Assembly: GCA_026874595.1 (NCBI GenBank)
Contig: CM049317.1
Coordinates: forward strand, 36,174,901 to 36,238,900
Source of the DNA: Sipunculus nudus
Lineage: Eukaryota; Annelida; Sipuncula; Golfingiida; Sipunculidae
Reading direction: 5' to 3'
DNA length: 64,000 nt
The translations under genes and the position numbers were made by a program. Position 1 is the first letter of the stretch. Each line of letters opens with the position of its first letter. Of the stretch, positions 18,408 through 30,160 are shown piece after piece. A model generated the notes under the pieces. That model was given only the letters and a program-made list of their open reading frames with translations. It did no database searches and had not been told where the DNA came from.

Positions 18408-18489
18408 CGACGAGGATGGGATTCGAACCCACGCGGGCAGAGCCCATTGGATTAGCAGTCCAACGCCTTAACCATTCGGCCACCTCGTC
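18408..18489 (-). tRNA. tRNA-Ser(GCT)
   Basis: U7 copy. One D-loop change (GAATGG for GAGTGG) that still fits the A-box consensus. Confidence 0.94.
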
Positions 18490-18598
18490 AGATATTTGGC
18501 CAGTGGTTAGTGAACAAACAGTGATGCCAAATAAAACGACTGGTTTAAGATTTGTAAATCAATGCCTCTATTGGATCCCATATTACTGGTAAACGTAA

Positions 18599-18688
18599 CC
18601 CGTGATAGCTCAGCTGGTAGAGCGGAGGACTGTAGTGGCGACATGGGCAGCTATCCTTAGGTCACCGGTTCGATTCCGGTTCGCGGGA
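18599..18688 (+). tRNA. tRNA-Tyr(GTA) with intron
   Basis: U7 copy, intact. Confidence 0.97.
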
Positions 18689-19923
18689 ACTTTTTCATCA
18701 GTGTCGGCATCATTGTAGCAAGTGTTTCCATTTATTTTACACACGTCTTTTAAGCTCATACGTCTCTGTTCATTCCGGTGTGAGATCTTTAGTTTTTTTC
18801 ACGATGGGAACCCAAAATACTTTAACACTGTCAAAATTTCGGGAGCGGCCGGATTTTTTTTCAGGGTTCTTTGTAATGATCAGCGCCCTTAAACTGGTTC
18901 TTTCTATCAATACGTTTGTGCGTCTTGCTCAGAAAACGTAAAGCCGCTTCAAGAGGCAATATTAACCGGTACATTATGCTCTAGCCCCATTTTTAGTGAT
19001 GATGAACAAAAGAGAATTAGTTTATTGTCTACACCCGCCACCCGCTCGTGACCCGTCTCTCAGCCGGCGTGTTCTTGGAATTTCGGCGCCAACTGCCTGT
19101 TTTCAACATAATGTTTGCCTTTGTTATGTAAACAGGCATGTTTGACAATTTGTATATTACTTTGTTCGTAGAGATTTCGAGCAACCATGTCTGATGGAAT
19201 ATGAGGATCAGGCACATGTTTGTTTATTCTGTAGTGTTTGATACTTTTCATCAACGTTCTTTCAGCTAATATGTTTCTGTTCACTGCCTGAGAACAGATT
19301 TGATTCGCATCACCAAATTTTTTTTTGGCAATACTAATGAAAAATGTGTTTCGATCGGAGGCCGCCGCCGAGAAACAAAAAGCAACCGTATTCTTAACAG
19401 GAAATTTATTCATTCAGAGGAACGTCGGAATCCACAAGCATGTAAGAGCCAGTAATACTGGCTTAGTGAGAAAGCAGAAGAAGCAGCGGCTTAAATAAAT
19501 GGCGGCTATAAATGAACATAGCTATAACAACATACACCGAAGACCTGAGCACTCTAAAAGATACTCCAGCATACGGTAGTAAATTACTTAGTGATTTGCT
19601 GTGAGGAGTAGCCGAATGGGGCCCAACTTTACAAAGTGGGCTTATATTTGGCGTATGACACATTTTTTTTTTACTGTGGCGCCATCCACGTATTCACCCG
19701 CGTGGTTTTCTTTTCCGTCTGCTATGTCTGCTTGGTATCATACAACTTTGTCCGCTGGTATTTGTAGCAATATTGATCAAGCAAACCTTAGTATCTGTCA
19801 CAGGTTTATATTTATACTGGGTTAACGGCACCACATAATTGAGTGTATGTTCTTTTTGGAAAGAAAAATAAAAGTATGAAAACGGACAGAATTGGGATGT
19901 ATTAAGATATTTTAAAAAATCCC

Positions 19924-19995
19924 TGGAGATGCCGGGGATTGAACCCGGGGCCTCACACATGCGAAGCGTGCGCTCTACCACTGAGCTACATCCCC
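19924..19995 (-). tRNA. tRNA-Ala(CGC)
   Basis: U8 copy, intact. Confidence 0.97.
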
Positions 19996-20237
19996 ACCTA
20001 CTTAGCATTGCAAATGACACTTTCACCTTGAATTTGAATGTTCCGTTTCCAAAACATAAATACGAATCTAGTATATATTTAACCGGAGTGTTGCGTAATT
20101 CATGATCCAGAACGGATATTTTCTGGCGTACATACATTCTCATCGTTTTTATCTTACTGGCGTGACACTAAGCAGGTTGTATTGGCCAAAAAATGGGATT
20201 TTCATGGAAGCGGAGAGAATAACAAATCAAAAGAACA

Positions 20238-20309
20238 TGGAGATGCCGGGGATTGAACCCGGGGCCTCACACATGCAAAGCGTGCGCTCTACCACTGAGC
20301 TACATCCCC
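20238..20309 (-). tRNA. tRNA-Ala(TGC)
   Basis: U8 copy, intact. Confidence 0.97.
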
Positions 20310-20314
20310 AGGAA

Positions 20315-20396
20315 CGACGAGGATGGGATTCGAACCCACGCGGGCAGAGCCCATTGGATTAGCAGTCCAACGCCTTAACCAATCGGCCACCTCGTC
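20315..20396 (-). tRNA. tRNA-Ser(GCT), A-box variant
   Basis: U8 copy. The D-loop reads GATTGG for GAGTGG, replacing a conserved purine of the A box. Confidence 0.9.
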
Positions 20397-20505
20397 AGAT
20401 ATTTGCCCAGTGGTTAGTGAACAAACAGTGATGCCAAATAAAACGACTGGTTTAAGATTTGTAAATCAATGCCTCTATTGGATCCCATATTACTGGTAAA
20501 CGTAA

Positions 20506-20595
20506 CCCGTGATAGCTCAGCTGGTAGAGCGGAGGACTGTAGTGGCGACATGGGCAGCTATCCTTAGGTCACCGGTTCGATTCCGGTTCGCGGGA
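20506..20595 (+). tRNA. tRNA-Tyr(GTA) with intron
   Basis: U8 copy, intact. Confidence 0.97.
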
Positions 20596-21830
20596 ACTTT
20601 TTCATCAGTGTCGGCATCATTGTAGCAAGTGTTTCCATTTATTTTACACACGTCTTTTAAGCTCATACGTCTCTGTTCATTCCGGTGTGAGATCTTTAGT
20701 TTTTTTCACGATTGGAACCCAAAATACTTTAACACTGTCAAAATTTCGGGAGCGGCCGGAATTTTTTTCAGGGTTCTTTGTAATGATCAGCGCCCTTAAA
20801 CTGGTTCTTTCTATCAATACGTTTGTGCGTCTTGCTCAGAAAACGTAAAGCCGCTTCAAGAGGCAATATTAACCGGTACATTATGCTCTAGCACCATTTT
20901 TAGTAATGATGAACAAAAGAGAATTAGTTTATTGTCTACACCCGCCACCCGCTCGTGACCCGTCTCTCAGCCGGCGTGTTCTTGGAATTTCGGCGCCAAC
21001 TGCCTGTTTTCAACATAATGTTTGCCTTTGTTATGTAAACAGGCATGTTTGACAATTTGTATATTACTTTGTTCGTAGAGATTTCGAGCAACCATGTCTG
21101 ATGGAATATGAGGATCAGGCACATGTTTGTTTATTCTGTAGTGTTTGATACTTTTCATCAACGTTCTTTCAGCTAATATGTTTCTGTTCACTGCCTGAGA
21201 ACAGATTTGATTCGCATCACCAAATTTTTTTTGGCAATACTAATGAAAAATGTGTTTCGATCGGAGGCCGCCGCCGAGAAACAAAAAGCAACCGTATTCT
21301 TAACAGGAAATTTATTCATTCAGAGGAACGTCGGAATCCACAAGCATGTAAGAGCCAGTAATACTGGCTTAGTGAGAGAAGCAGAAGAAGCAGCGGCTTA
21401 AATAAATGGCGGCTATAAATGAACATAGCTATAACAACATACACCGAAGACCTGAGCACTCTAAAAAATTACCTCAGCATACGGTTGTAAATTACTTAGT
21501 GATTTGCTGTGAGGAGTAGCCGAATGGGGACCAACTTTACAAAGTGGGCTTATATTTGGCGAATGACACATTTTTTTTTACTGTGGCGCCATCCACGTAT
21601 TCACCCGCGTGGTTTTCTTTTCCGTCTGATATGTCTGCTTGGTATCATACAACTTTGTCCGCTGGTATTTGTAGCAATATTGATCAAGCAAACCTTAGTA
21701 TCTGTCACAGGTTTATATTTATACTGGGTTAACGGCACCACATAATTGAGTGTATGTTCTTTTTGGAAAGAAAAATAAAAGTATGAAAACGGACAGAATT
21801 GGGATGTATTAAGATATTTTAAAAAATCCC

Positions 21831-21902
21831 TGGAGATGCCGGGGATTGACCCCGGGGCCTCACACATGCGAAGCGTACGCTCTACCACTGAGCTACATCC
21901 CC
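21831..21902 (-). tRNA. tRNA-Ala(CGC), B-box mutation T54G
   Basis: U9 copy. The T-loop begins GTC in place of TTC. This base is nearly invariant and lies in the B box, so TFIIIC binding and tRNA folding should both suffer. C27 to T leaves a U:G pair. Confidence 0.78.
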
Positions 21903-22145
21903 ACCTACTTAGCATTGCAAATGACACTTTCACCTTGAATTTGAATGTTCCGTTTCCAAAACATAAATACGAATCTAGTATATATTTAACAGGAGTGTTG
22001 CGTAATTCATGATCCAGAACGGATATTTTCTGGCGTACATACATTCTCATCGTTTTTATCTTACTGGCGTGACACTAAGCAGGTTGTATTGGCCAAAAAA
22101 ATGGGATTTTCATGAAGGCGGAGAGAATAACAAATCAAAAGAACA

Positions 22146-22217
22146 TGGAGATGCCGGGGATTGAACCCGGGGCCTCACACATGCAAAGCGTGCGCTCTAC
22201 CACTGAGCTACATCCCC
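22146..22217 (-). tRNA. tRNA-Ala(TGC)
   Basis: U9 copy, intact. Confidence 0.97.
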
Positions 22218-22222
22218 AGGAA

Positions 22223-22304
22223 CGACGAGGATGGGATTCGAACCCACGCGGGCAGAGCCCATTGGATTAGCAGTCCAACGCCTTAACCACTCGGCCACCT
22301 CGTC
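22223..22304 (-). tRNA. tRNA-Ser(GCT)
   Basis: U9 copy, intact. Confidence 0.97.
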
Positions 22305-22413
22305 AGATATTTGCCCAGTGGTTAGTGAACAAACAGTGATGCCAAATAAAACGACTGGTTTAAGATTTGTAAATCAATGCCTCTATTGGATCCCATATTA
22401 CTGGTAAACGTAA

Positions 22414-22503
22414 CCCGTGATAGCTCAGCTGGTAGAGCGGAGGACTGTAGTGGCGACATGGGCAGCTATCCTTAGGTCACCGGTTCGATTCCGGTTCGCG
22501 GGA
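22414..22503 (+). tRNA. tRNA-Tyr(GTA) with intron
   Basis: U9 copy, intact. Confidence 0.97.
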
Positions 22504-23738
22504 ACTTTTTCATCAGTGTCGGCATCATTGTAGCAAGTGTTTCCATTTATTTTACACACGTCTTTTAAGCTCATACGTCTCTGTTCATTCCGGTGTGAGA
22601 TCTTTAGTTTTTTTCACGATTGGAACCCAAAATACTTTAACACTGTCAAAATTTCGGGAGCGGCCGGAATTTTTTTCAGGGTTCTTTGTAATGATCAGCG
22701 CCCTTAAACTGGTTCTTTCTATCAATACGTTTGTGCGTCTTGCTCAGAAAACGTAAAGCCGCTTCAAGAGGCAATATTAACCGGTACATTATGCTCTAGC
22801 ACCATTTTTAGTAATGATGAACAAAAGAGAATTAGTTTATTGTCTACACCCGCCACCCGCTCGTGACCCGTCTCTCAGCCGGCGTGTTCTTGGAATTTCG
22901 GCGCCAACTGCCTGTTTTCAACATAATGTTTGCCTTTGTTATGTAAACAGGCATGTTTGACAATTTGTATATTACTTTGTTCGTAGAGATTTCGAGCAAC
23001 CATGTCTGATGGAATATGAGGATCAGGCACATGTTTGTTTATTCTGTAGTGTTTGATACTTTTCATCAACGTTCTTTCAGCTAATATGTTTCTGTTCACT
23101 GCCTGAGAACAGATTTGATTCGCATCACCAAATTTTTTTTGGCAATACTAATGAAAAATGTGTTTCGATCGGAGGCCGCCGCCGAGAAACAAAAAGCAAC
23201 CGTATTCTTAACAGGAAATTTATTCATTCAGAGGAACGTCGGAATCCACAAGCATGTAAGAGACAGTAATACTGGCTTAGTGAGAAAGCAGAAGAAGCAG
23301 CGGCTTAAATAAATGGCGGCTATAAATGAACATAGCTATAACAACATACACCGAAGACCTGAGCACTCTAAAAAATTACCTCAGCATACGGTTGTAAATT
23401 ACTTAGTGATTTGCTGTGAGGAGTAGCCGAATGGGGACCAACTTTACAAAGTGGGCTTATATTTGGCGTATGACACATTTTTTTTTTACTGTGGCGCCAT
23501 CCACGTATTCACCCGCGTGGTTTTCTTTTCCGTCTGATATGTCTGCTTGGTATCATACAACTTTGTCCGCTGGTATTTGTAGCAATATTGATCAAGCAAA
23601 CCTTAGTATCTGTCACAGGTTTATATTTATACTGGGTTAACGGCACCACATAATTGAGTGTATGTTCTTTTTGGAAAGAAAAATAAAAGTATGAAAACGG
23701 ACAGAATTGGGATGTATTAAGATATTTTAAAAAATCCC

Positions 23739-23810
23739 TGGAGATGCCGGGGATTGAACCCGGGGCCTCACACATGCGAAGCGTGCGCTCTACCACTGAG
23801 CTACATCCCC
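23739..23810 (-). tRNA. tRNA-Ala(CGC)
   Basis: U10 copy, intact. Confidence 0.97.
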
Positions 23811-24052
23811 ACCTACTTAGCATTGCAAATGACACTTTCACCTTGAATTTGAATGTTCCGTTTCCAAAACATAAATACGAATCTAGTATATATTTAACAG
23901 GAGTGTTGCGTAATTAATGATCCAGAACGGATATTTTCTGGCGTACATACATTCTCATCGTTTTTATCTTACTGGCGTGACACTAAGCAGGTTGTATTGG
24001 CCAAAAAATGGGATTTTCATGGAAGCGGAGAGAATAACAAATCAAAAGAACA

Positions 24053-24124
24053 TGGAGATGCCGGGGATTGAACCCGGGGCCTCACACATGCAAAGCGTGC
24101 GCTCTACCACTGAGCTACATCCCC
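24053..24124 (-). tRNA. tRNA-Ala(TGC)
   Basis: U10 copy, intact. Confidence 0.97.
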
Positions 24125-24129
24125 AGGAA

Positions 24130-24211
24130 CGACGAGGATGGGATTCGAACCCACGCGGGCAGAGCCCATTGGATTAGCAGTCCAACGCCTTAACCACTCG
24201 GCCACCTCGTC
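24130..24211 (-). tRNA. tRNA-Ser(GCT)
   Basis: U10 copy, intact. Confidence 0.97.
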
Positions 24212-24320
24212 AGATATTTGCCCAGTGGTTAGTGAACAAACAGTGATGCCAAATAAAACGACTGGTTTAAGATTTGTAAATCAATGCCTCTTTTGGATCC
24301 CATATTACTGGTAAACGTAA

Positions 24321-24410
24321 CCCGTGATAGCTCAGCTGGTAGAGCGGAGGACTGTAGTGGCGACATGGGCAGCTATCCTTAGGTCACCGGTTCGATTCCG
24401 GTTCGAGGGA
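24321..24410 (+). tRNA. tRNA-Tyr(GTA) with intron, acceptor mismatch
   Basis: U10 copy. C69 to A gives G4:A69 in the acceptor stem. Confidence 0.88.
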
Positions 24411-25661
24411 ACTTTTTCATCAGTGTCGGCATCATTGTAGCAAGTGTTTCCATTTATTTTACACACGTCTTTTATGCTCATACGTCTCTGTTCATTCCGG
24501 CGTGAGATCTTTAGTTTTTTTCACGATGGGAACCCAAAATACTTTAACATAGTCAAAATTTCAGCAGCGGCCGGCATTTATTTCAAGGTTCTTTGTAATG
24601 ATCTGCGCCCTTAAACTGGTTCTCCCTATCAATATGTTTGTGCGTCTTGCTCAGAAAACGTAAAGCCGCTTCAAGAGGCAATATTAACCGGTACATTAAG
24701 CTCTAGCCCCATATTTAGTAATGATGAACATAAGAGAATTAGTTTATTGTCTACACCCGACATCCGCTCGTGACCCGTCTCTCTCAGCCGGTGTGTTCTT
24801 GGAATTTCGGCGCCAACTGCCTGTTTTCAACATAATGTTTGCCTTTGTTATGTAAACAGGCATGTTTGACAATTTGTATATTACTTTGTTCGTAGAGATG
24901 TCGAGCAACCATGTCTGATGGAATATGAGGATCAGGCACATGTTTGTTTATTCTGTAGTGTTTGATACTTTTCATCAACGTTCTTTCAGCTCATATGTTT
25001 CTGTTCACTTCCTGAGAACAGATTTGATTCGCATCACCCAAATTTTTTTTTGGCATGCTAATGAAAAATATTCGTGACATGCCAATGTTTCGATCGGAAG
25101 CCGCCGCGCAGAAACAAAAAGCAACCGTATTCTTAACAGGAAATTTACTCATTCAGAGGAACGTCGGAATCCACAAGCATGTAAGAGCCAGTAATACTGG
25201 CTTAGTGAGAAAGCAGAAGAAGCAGCGGCTTAAATAAATAGCGGCTATTAATGAACATAGCTATAACAACATACACCGAAGACCTGAGCACTCTAAAAGA
25301 TACTCCAGCTGACGGTAGTAAATTACTTAGTGATTTGGTGTGAGGAGTAGCCGAATGGGGACCAACTTTACAAAGTGGGCTTATATTTGGCGTATGACAC
25401 ATTTTTTTTTACTGTGGCGCCATCCACGTATTCACCCGCGTGGTGTTCTTTTCCGTCTGCTATGTCTGCTTGGTATCATACAACTTTGTCCGCTAGTATT
25501 TTTAGCAATATTGATCAAGCAAACCTTAGTACCTGTCACAGGTTTATATTTATACTGGGTTAACGGCACCACATAATTGACTGTATGTTCTTTTTGGAAA
25601 GAAAAATAAAAGTATGAAAACGGACAGAATTGGGATGTATTAAGATATTTTAAAAAATCCC

Positions 25662-25733
25662 TGGAGATGCCGGGGATTGAACCCGGGGCCTCACACATGC
25701 GAAGCGTGCGCTCTACCACTGAGCTACAACCCC
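25662..25733 (-). tRNA. tRNA-Ala(CGC), acceptor mismatch
   Basis: U11 copy. A5 to T gives U5:U68. Confidence 0.87.
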
Positions 25734-25975
25734 ACCTACTTAGCATTGCAAATGACACTTTCACCTTGAATTTGAATGTTCCGTTTCCAAAACATAAATA
25801 CGAATCTAGTATATATATAACAGGAGTGTTGCGTAATTCATGATCCAGAACGGATATTTTCTGGCGTACATACATTCTCATCGTTTTTATCTTACTGGCG
25901 TGACACTAAGCAGGTTGTATTGGCCAAAAAATGGGATTTTCATGGAAGCGGAGAGAATAACAAATCAAAAGAACA

Positions 25976-26047
25976 TGGAGATGCCGGGGATTGAACCCGG
26001 GGCCTCACACATGCAAAGCGTGCGCTCTACCACTGAGCTACATCCCA
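25976..26047 (-). tRNA. tRNA-Ala(TGC), first base changed
   Basis: U11 copy. G1 to T loses the terminal G1:C72 pair, next to the RNase P cleavage site. Confidence 0.86.
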
Positions 26048-26052
26048 AGGAA

Positions 26053-26134
26053 CGACGAGGATGGGATTCGAACCCACGCGGGCAGAGCCCATTGGATTAG
26101 CAGTCCAACGCCTTAACCACTCGGCCACCTCGTC
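26053..26134 (-). tRNA. tRNA-Ser(GCT)
   Basis: U11 copy, intact. Confidence 0.97.
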
Positions 26135-26243
26135 AGATATTTGCCCAGTGGTTAGTGAACAAACAGTGATGCCAAATAAAACGACTGGTTTAAGATTTGT
26201 AAATCAATGCCTCTATTGGATCCCATATTACTGGTAAACGTAA

Positions 26244-26333
26244 CCCGTGATAGCTCAGCTGGTAGAGCGGAGGACTGTAGTGGCGACATGGGCAGCTATC
26301 CTTAGGTCACCGGTTCGATTCCGGTTCGCGGGA
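26244..26333 (+). tRNA. tRNA-Tyr(GTA) with intron
   Basis: U11 copy, intact. Confidence 0.97.
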
Positions 26334-27568
26334 ACTTTTTCATCAGTGTCGGCATCATTGTAGCAAGTGTTTCCATTTATTTTACACACGTCTTTTAAGC
26401 TCATACGTCTCTGTTCATTCCGGTGTGAGATCTTTAGTTTTTTTCACGATGGGAACCCAAAATACTTTAACACTGTCAAAATTTCGGGAGCGGCCGGAAT
26501 TTTTTTCAGGGTTCTTTGTAATGATCTGCGCCCTTAAACTGGTTCTTTCTATCAATACGTTTGTGCGTCTTGCTCAGAAAACGTAAAGCCGCTTCAAGAG
26601 GCAATATTAACCGGTACATTATGCTCCAGCTCCATTTTTAGTAATGATGACCAAAAGAGAATTAGTTTATTGTCTACACCCGCCACCCGCTCGTGACCCG
26701 TCTCTCAGCCGGCGTGTTCTTGGAATTTCGGCGCCAACTGCCTGTTTTCAACATAATGTTTGCCTTTGTTATGTAAACAGGCATGTTTGACAATTTGTAT
26801 ATTACTTTGTTCGTAGAGATTTCGAGCAACCATGTCTGATGGAATATGAGGATCAGGCACATGTTTGTTTTATTCTGTAGTGTTTGATACTTTTCATCAA
26901 CGTTCTTTCAGCTAATATGTTTCTGTTCACTGCCTGAGAACAGATTTGATTCGCATCACCAAATTTTTTTTTGGCAATACTAATGAAAAATGTGTTTCGA
27001 TCGGAGGCCGCCGCCGAGAAACAAAAAGCAAGCGTATTCTTAACAGGAAATTTATTCATTCAGAGGAACGTCGGAATCCACAAGCATGTAAGAGCCAGTA
27101 ATACTGGCTTAGTGAGAAAGCAGAAGAAGCAGCGGCTTAAATAAATGGCGGCTATAAATGAACATAGCTATAACAACATACACCGAAGACCTGAGCACTC
27201 TAAAAGATACTCCAGCTGACGGTAGTAAATTACTTAGTGATTTGCTGTGAGGAGTAGCCGAATGGGGACCAACTTTACAAAGTGGGCTTATATTTGGCGT
27301 ATGACACATTTTTTTTTACTGTGGCGCCATCCACGTATTCACCCGCGTGGTTTTCTTTTCCGTCTGCTATGTCTGCTTGGTATCATACAACTTTGTCCGC
27401 TGGTATTTTTAGCAATATTGATCAAGCAAACCTTAGTACCTGTCACAGGTTTATATTTATACTGGGTTAACGGCACCACATAATTGAGTGTATGTTCTTT
27501 TTGGAAAGAAAAATAAAAGTATGAAAACGGACAGAATTGGGATGTATTAAGATATTTTAAAAAATCCC

Positions 27569-27640
27569 TGGAGATGCCGTGGATTGAACCCGGGGCCTCA
27601 CACATGCGAAGCGTGCGCTCTACCACTGAGCTACATCCCC
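27569..27640 (-). tRNA. tRNA-Ala(CGC), T-stem mismatch
   Basis: U12 copy. C62 to A gives G52:A62. The same change recurs in U14, U17, U19 and U24. The B-box core is intact. Confidence 0.87.
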
Positions 27641-27882
27641 ACCTACTTAGCATTGCAAATGACACTTTCACCTTGAATTTGAATGTTCCGTTTCCAAAAC
27701 ATAAATACGAATCTAGTATATATATAACAGGAGTGTTGCGTAATTCATGATCCAGAACGGATATTTTCTGGCGTACATACATTCTCATCGTTTTTATCTT
27801 ACTGGCGTGACACTAAGCAGGTTGTATTGGCCAAAAAATGGGATTTTCATGGAAGCGGAGAGAATAACAAATCAAAAGAACA

Positions 27883-27954
27883 TGGAGATGCCGGGGATTG
27901 AACCCGGGGCCTCACACATGCAAAGCGTGCGCTCTACCACTGAGCTACATCCCC
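27883..27954 (-). tRNA. tRNA-Ala(TGC)
   Basis: U12 copy, intact. Confidence 0.97.
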
Positions 27955-27959
27955 AGGAA

Positions 27960-28041
27960 CGACGAGGATGGGATTCGAACCCACGCGGGCAGAGCCCATT
28001 GGATTAGCAGTCCAACGCCTTAACCACTCGGCCACCTCGTC
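27960..28041 (-). tRNA. tRNA-Ser(GCT)
   Basis: U12 copy, intact. Confidence 0.97.
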
Positions 28042-28150
28042 AGATATTTGCCCAGTGGTTAGTGAACAAACAGTGATGCCAAATAAAACGACTGGTTTAA
28101 GATTTGTAAATCAATGCCTCTATTGGATCCCATATTACTGGTAAACGTAA

Positions 28151-28240
28151 CCCGTGATAGCTCAGCTGGTAGAGCGGAGGACTGTAGTGGCGACATGGGC
28201 AGCTATCCTTAGGTCACCGGTTCGATTCCGGTTCGCGGGA
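28151..28240 (+). tRNA. tRNA-Tyr(GTA) with intron
   Basis: U12 copy, intact. Confidence 0.97.
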
Positions 28241-29487
28241 ACTTTTTCATCAGTGTCGGCATCATTGTAGCAAGTGTTTCCATTTATTTTACACACGTCT
28301 TTTAAGCTCATACGTCTCTGTTCATTCCGGTGTGAGATCTTTAGTTTTTTTCACGATGGGAACCCAAAATACTTTAACACTGTCAAAATTTCGGGAGCGG
28401 CCGGAATTTTTTTCAGGGTTCTTTGTAATGATCTGCGCCCTTAAACTGGTTCTTTCTATCAATACGTATGTGCGTCTTGCGCAGAATACGTAAAGCCGCT
28501 TCAAGAGGCAATATTAACCGGTACATTATGCTCTAGCCTCATTTTTAGTAATGATGAACAAAAGAGAATTAGTTTATTGTCTACACCCGCCACCAGCTCG
28601 TGACCCGTCTCTCAGCCGGCGTGTTCTTGGAATTTCGGCGCCAACTGCCTGTTTTCAACATAATGTTTGCCTTTGTTATGTAAACAGGCATGTTTGACAA
28701 TTTGTATATTACTTTGTTCGTAAAGATTTCGAGCAACCATGTCTGATGGAATATGAGGATCAGGCACATGTTTGTTTATTCTGTAGTGTTTGATACTTTT
28801 CATCAACGTTCTTTCAGCTAATATGTTTCTGTTCACTGCCTGAGAACAGATTTGATTCGCATCACCAAATTTTTTTTTGGCAATACTAATGAAAAATATT
28901 CATGACATGCCAATGTTTCGATCGGAGGCCGCCGCCGAGAAACAAAAAGCAACCGTATTCTTAACAGGAAATTTATTCATTCAGAGGAACGTCGGAATCC
29001 ACAAGCATGTAAGAGCCAGTAATACTGGCTTAGTGAGAAAGCAGAAGAAGCAGCGGCTTAAATAAATGGCGGCTATAAATGAACATAGCTATAACAACAT
29101 ACACCGAAGACCTGAGCACTCTAAAAGATACTCCAGCTGACGGTAGTAAATTACTTAGTGATTTGCTGTGAGGAGTAGCCGAATGGGGACCAACTTTACA
29201 AAGTGGGCTTATATTTGGCGTATGACACATTTTTTTACTGTGGCGCCATCCACGTATTCACCCGCGTGGTTTTCTTTTCCGTCTGCTATGTCTGCTTGGT
29301 ATCATACAACTTTATCCGCTGGTATTTTTAGCAATATTGATCAAGCAAACCTTAGTACCTGTCACAGGTTTATATTTATACTGGGTTAACGGCACCACAT
29401 AATTGAGTGCATGTTCTTTTTGGAAAGAAAAATAAAAGTATGAAAACTGACAGAATTGGGATATATTAAGATATTTAAAAAAATCGC

Positions 29488-29559
29488 TGGAGATGCCGGG
29501 GATTGAACCCGGGGCCTCACACATGCGAAGCGTGCGCTCTACCACTGAGCTACATCCCC
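29488..29559 (-). tRNA. tRNA-Ala(CGC)
   Basis: U13 copy, intact. Confidence 0.97.
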
Positions 29560-29802
29560 ACCTACTTAGCATTGCAAATGACACTTTCACCTTGAATTCA
29601 AATGTTCCGTTTCCAAAACATAAATACGAATCTAGTATATATTTAACAGGAGTGTTGCGTAATTCATGATCCAGAACGGATATTTTCTGGCGTACATACA
29701 TTCTCATCGATTTTATCTTACTGGCGTGACACTAAGCAGGTTGTATTGGCCAAAAAATGGGATTTTCATGGAAGGCGGAGAGAATAACAAATCAAAAGAA
29801 CA

Positions 29803-29874
29803 TGGAGATGCCGGGGATTGAACCCGGGGCCTCACACATGCAAAGCGTGCGCTCTACCACTGAGCTACATCCCC
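29803..29874 (-). tRNA. tRNA-Ala(TGC)
   Basis: U13 copy, intact. Confidence 0.97.
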
Positions 29875-29879
29875 AGGAA

Positions 29880-29961
29880 CGACGAGGATGGGATTCGAAC
29901 CCACGCGGGCAGAGCCCATTGGATTAGCAGTCCAACGCCTTAACCACTCGGCCACCTCGTC
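29880..29961 (-). tRNA. tRNA-Ser(GCT)
   Basis: U13 copy, intact. Confidence 0.97.
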
Positions 29962-30070
29962 AGATGTTTGCCCAGTGGTTAGTGAACAAACAGTGATGCC
30001 AAATAAAACGACTGGTTTAAGATTTGTAAATCAATGCCTCTATTGGATCCCATATTACTGGTAAACGTAA

Positions 30071-30160
30071 CCCGTGATAGCTCAGCTGGTAGAGCGGAGG
30101 ACTGTAGTGGCGACATGGGCAGCTATCCTTAGGTCACCGGTTCGATTCCGGTTCGCGGGA
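30071..30160 (+). tRNA. tRNA-Tyr(GTA) with intron
   Basis: U13 copy, intact. Confidence 0.97.

Larger units (their letters stand above)
18017..19923. repeat. tDNA unit U7 (1,907-bp class)
   Basis: The spacer (18689-19923) lacks 15 bp near 19345, where AAAAATATTC... becomes AAAAATGTGTTTCG. U8, U9 and U11 share this deletion. Confidence 0.95.
19924..21830. repeat. tDNA unit U8 (1,907-bp class)
   Basis: Spacer 20596-21830, with the 15-bp deletion near 21250 and a changed stretch near 21470 (AAAATTACCTCAGC) shared only with U9. Confidence 0.95.
21831..23738. repeat. tDNA unit U9 (1,908 bp)
   Basis: Near twin of U8 in the spacer (22504-23738), including the 15-bp deletion near 23158. The 7-bp hairpin has one mutated arm near 23261. 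Confidence 0.95.
23739..25661. repeat. tDNA unit U10 (diverged spacer type)
   Basis: 1,923 bp; the spacer 24411-25661 is of the U4/U6 type. Confidence 0.95.
25662..27568. repeat. tDNA unit U11 (1,907-bp class)
   Basis: Spacer 26334-27568, with the 15-bp deletion near 26990. Confidence 0.95.
27569..29487. repeat. tDNA unit U12
   Basis: 1,919 bp, spacer 28241-29487, without the 15-bp deletion. Confidence 0.95.
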
